Shown here in pieces: positions 61,462 through 64,000 of a stretch of 64,000 nt of DNA (positions within the stretch are counted from its first letter, which is position 1; each line of letters opens with the position of its first letter). A program made the position numbers and the translations under genes. A model generated the notes under the pieces. It made no database searches. It was not told the origin of the DNA and saw only the letters and a program-made list of their open reading frames with translations. Source of the DNA: Solidesulfovibrio alcoholivorans DSM 5433 (GTDB lineage Bacteria; Desulfobacterota; Desulfovibrionia; Desulfovibrionales; Desulfovibrionaceae); assembly GCF_000702665.1 (NCBI RefSeq), contig NZ_JNJA01000002.1, positions 372,001 through 436,000 of the forward strand. Reading direction: 5' to 3'.

Positions 61462-62628
61462 ATGAAACGTTCGCTTCGCATCGTGTTGGCCGGGTTCGCC
61501 GTGGGCTTTCCCCTGGGCGGGCAGTTGTGGATGATGCTGCATTTCGCCGAGGGCCTCACCCGCCTGGGCCATGAAGTGGTTTTCCTGGAGGACACCTCCA
61601 ACTGGGCTTATCCCTTCGATCCGGTGCTCGGCTATCCCGTGGCCGAGTCCGCGCGTGGCCGCGAAACCGTAGACAGGATGTTCCGCCGTGCCGGACTGGG
61701 CGGACGCTGGGCCTACGTGAGCGAAATCGAGAAAACGATCTACGGCATGGACCGGGCGACCCTCGACCGCCATCTGGCCGAGGCCGACTTCTTCCTGAAC
61801 GTCTCCGGGGTGTTGCCCCTCAAGGAAGAGTACTACCAGGCTCCGGTCAAGGCCGTCATCGACACCGACCCCGTCTTCACCCAGGTCAAGGTGGCGTCGG
61901 ATCCCTGGACCCACGACTACTACAAACGCCACGACGTCTGCTTCACCTACGGCTACAACCTGCCCGGCGGCGCGACCGAAGTACCCCTGTCCGACGTGGA
62001 CTGGAAGCCGTTGCTGCCGCCCGTGGTCCTGGACCACTGGCCCGTTGGGCAGGGCAGGGGTGAACGCTACACCACCATCGGCACCTGGGAGGCCCGGGAC
62101 CGGGACGTGGAAATATGCGGCCGCCGGCTTTCCTGGCGCAAGAACGTCAAGTACGAGGCCATTCTCGACCTGGCCGAGACCCTGCGCGACATTCCCCTCG
62201 GCATGGCCATGAGCGGCATGTGCGACGACGCCTGGCGTTACGCGACCGCCGGCTGGGAAGTGCGCGACGCCCTGAACCTCTCGCGCGACCCGGACGTCTA
62301 CCGCGACTACATTCGCGGCTCGCGCGGCGAGTTCACCATCGCCAAGGACCAGAACGTGGTGCTCAAAAGCGGCTGGTTTTCCGACCGCACCGCCACCTAT
62401 CTGGCCGCCGGTCGGCCGGCGGTGGTGGAGGACACCGGATTCGGCGCGTATTTGCCCGTGGGCGAGGCGCTCTTCCCCTTCGAAGGCCGCGAAGGGGCCA
62501 TCGAAGCCTTGCAAGCCGCCGAAATCGACCCCGAACGCGCCGGCCGGGTCGCCCGGGAGATCGCCGGGGACTACTTCGACAGCGACAAGGTGCTCACGGG
62601 GCTTTTGCGGGAGTGCGGGCTCGTGTGA
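61462..62628 (+). CDS. Glycosyltransferase-like protein (GT-B fold)
   Basis: This 388-residue protein has the GT-B opening GFPLGGQLWMMLHFAEGLTRLGHEVVFLED. A C-terminal donor domain includes FTIAKDQNVVLKSGWFSDRTATYLAAGRPAVVEDTGFG, close to family-1 transferases of polysaccharide clusters. Acceptor and sugar are unknown. It starts 13 bases after the deacetylase stop, so the two probably modify the same glycan. Confidence 0.8.
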   Translation: MKRSLRIVLAGFAVGFPLGGQLWMMLHFAEGLTRLGHEVVFLEDTSNWAYPFDPVLGYPVAESARGRETVDRMFRRAGLGGRWAYVSEIEKTIYGMDRATLDRHLAEADFFLNVSGVLPLKEEYYQAPVKAVIDTDPVFTQVKVASDPWTHDYYKRHDVCFTYGYNLPGGATEVPLSDVDWKPLLPPVVLDHWPVGQGRGERYTTIGTWEARDRDVEICGRRLSWRKNVKYEAILDLAETLRDIPLGMAMSGMCDDAWRYATAGWEVRDALNLSRDPDVYRDYIRGSRGEFTIAKDQNVVLKSGWFSDRTATYLAAGRPAVVEDTGFGAYLPVGEALFPFEGREGAIEALQAAEIDPERAGRVAREIAGDYFDSDKVLTGLLRECGLV

Positions 62629-62705
62629 CGGCCGATTGCGACATTATGGAGGAAGCGGCTCGTAATTGATTGAAAACCGTTTGACTTGGGGCTAATAGGT
62701 CGCCG

Positions 62706-64000
62706 ATGGCGGAAAAGACGATTCTTTTTGTCGCCCCGGCCCAGGCGGTGACCACTTTTTTCCCGTTCTTCAAGGACGCAGGGCTTGCCGTCGGCATCGT
62801 CGATTCCCTGCCCGCCGCCCTGGCCGCCATCCGCAAGTCCCCTCCCTGCCTGATCTTTTCCCAAGCCAAGATCGGCGTCTACACCGCCGAGGCCCTGCTC
62901 GGCGAGGCACAGAAAGAGCCCGGCTTTCCGCCGGTGATCGTCTTCACGGACCGGGGCACCGCCTCCGAGGCGGCGCGTTGCCTGGAACTCGGGGCCAAGG
63001 ACTACTGGCTCGAGCCGCTGACCTGGGAGAAGATCCTGGCCGTGGTGCCGGGTGGGGAGACTGCCGCGCCGCCTCCAGGAGCTCCCGCGCCAGGGCCCGG
63101 CCATGGCGCGCCGCACGCCGCGCCCGACGTCGGTCAGACAGGGGACGCCGCCGGCAAGGGGTTCGCCATCGTCGGCGAACACCCGCTCATCCGCCGCGTG
63201 CTCGGTCTGGCCAGGCAGGTGGCCCGGTCCAAGGCCACAGTGCTCATTTCCGGCGAATCCGGCACGGGCAAGGAGATGTTCGCCCGCTACCTCCACGCCT
63301 GCTCCGACCGGGCCGACGGGCCGTTCGTGGCCATCAACTGCGCCGCGCTGCCCGAACACCTCCTCGAGTCCGAACTGTTCGGCCACGAAAAAGGCGCGTT
63401 CACCGGGGCCATCGCGCGCAAGCTCGGCAAGTTCGAGCTTGCCTCGGGCGGCACGCTCCTGCTCGACGAAATTTCCGAGATGGACCTGGGCCTGCAAGCC
63501 AAGCTCCTGCGCGTGCTCCAGGAAAGCGAATTCGACCGCGTGGGCGGCACCGAGACCGTGCACGTGGACGTGCGCGTGCTCGCCACCACCAACCGCCGCA
63601 TGGAAGACGCCGTGGGCGAAGGCAAGTTCCGCCAGGATCTCTACTACCGCCTTAACGTCATTCCGCTCAAGCTTCCGCCGCTTCGCGAGCGCGGCGAGGA
63701 CGTGCCGCGCCTGGCGCTCTATTTCGTGGACAAGTACCGCAAGGCCTACAACCTGCCGCGGCTGTCTTTCGCCGCCGACGCCCGGGAGTGGCTGCTCGGC
63801 TACGACTGGCCGGGCAACGTGCGCGAGCTGCAAAATCTCATGGAACGCGCCGTGCTGCTGGCCGGTTCCGGCCCCATCCGCAAGTCCCATTTCCTCCTCG
63901 ACGGCGAGGGCTGGCAGGAGCAGGCCCCCGAGGAGGCTTTTGCCGCGCCTGATTCCGGGGGCGCCGTGAGCGCCGAGGACGCCGCCGGCGAGGACGCGGC
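62706..64000 (+). CDS. Sigma-54-dependent activator with degenerate receiver (partial)
   Basis: At least 431 residues are visible before the window ends. Residues 1-115 have a receiver-like fold but lack the acidic pocket and phosphoacceptor Asp ([22 protein letters not shown]), so phosphorylation is unlikely. The AAA+ domain has Walker A GESGTGKE (183-190), GAFTGA (230-235) and the R-finger segment [21 protein letters not shown]. The C-terminal DNA-binding domain is beyond the edge. This design resembles FleQ-type regulators of flagella and polysaccharide, but that is an inference. Confidence 0.9.
   Translation, partial: MAEKTILFVAPAQAVTTFFPFFKDAGLAVGIVDSLPAALAAIRKSPPCLIFSQAKIGVYTAEALLGEAQKEPGFPPVIVFTDRGTASEAARCLELGAKDYWLEPLTWEKILAVVPGGETAAPPPGAPAPGPGHGAPHAAPDVGQTGDAAGKGFAIVGEHPLIRRVLGLARQVARSKATVLISGESGTGKEMFARYLHACSDRADGPFVAINCAALPEHLLESELFGHEKGAFTGAIARKLGKFELASGGTLLLDEISEMDLGLQAKLLRVLQESEFDRVGGTETVHVDVRVLATTNRRMEDAVGEGKFRQDLYYRLNVIPLKLPPLRERGEDVPRLALYFVDKYRKAYNLPRLSFAADAREWLLGYDWPGNVRELQNLMERAVLLAGSGPIRKSHFLLDGEGWQEQAPEEAFAAPDSGGAVSAEDAAGEDA

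Overview
The window is a 64 kb piece of a very GC-rich, gene-dense bacterial chromosome (roughly 65-70% G+C by eye; not computed). Gene content points to a Desulfovibrionaceae-like sulfate reducer: a bifunctional ATP sulfurylase/APS kinase-like protein, many histidine kinases, sigma-54 activators, an Mla-type lipid transporter with a STAS-MlaE permease, and a 12-gene complex I operon with a NuoB-C-D fusion. No single gene proves the taxon, so the assignment is an inference from combined content. No rRNA, tRNA, CRISPR array, transposase or phage gene was found.

Layout. 1-3245 (minus strand): mlaE-mlaF-mlaD-PqiC-like lipoprotein, cut by the left edge. 3372-16119 (minus): a small Cys-rich lipoprotein, a prepilin peptidase, a dense signalling block (three histidine kinases, two single-domain receivers, a sigma-54 response regulator, a receiver-HPt protein), a fused MsrA-MsrB, a formyltransferase-like enzyme and a LysM protein. 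16594-18957 (plus): an uncharacterised membrane protein with a translationally coupled partner, then a MarR regulator and a flavin-binding-fold protein that share a near-identical palindromic operator. 19004-25487: the ATPS/APS kinase-like protein, an HDOD protein, a large LOG-family fusion and a methyltransferase.

25637-40094 (minus) is the nuo operon, read A-BCD-E-F-G-H-I-J-K-L-M-N, mostly with overlapping or closely spaced genes and complete Fe-S ligand sets. A REP-like palindromic repeat occurs four times in the window, three of them in or at the end of this operon.

40295-52620 is a surface-export and glycosylation region: three glycosyltransferases, a TPR-like protein, a protein with ChW-like repeats, and a type I secretion ABC exporter and HlyD-type adaptor. 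A small 87-residue protein is encoded divergently from the exporter. The exporter gene is visibly richer in A+T than its neighbours. This is the best candidate for an undescribed system.

52802-64000 (plus except one gene): an EAL-CBS-GGDEF protein, an orphan MlaF-like ATPase, an exported acetolactate decarboxylase, a membrane protein with a GspG-like end, an O-antigen-ligase-like protein, a small secreted protein (minus strand), an exported polysaccharide deacetylase, a glycosyltransferase-like protein and a sigma-54 activator with a degenerate receiver, cut by the right edge.
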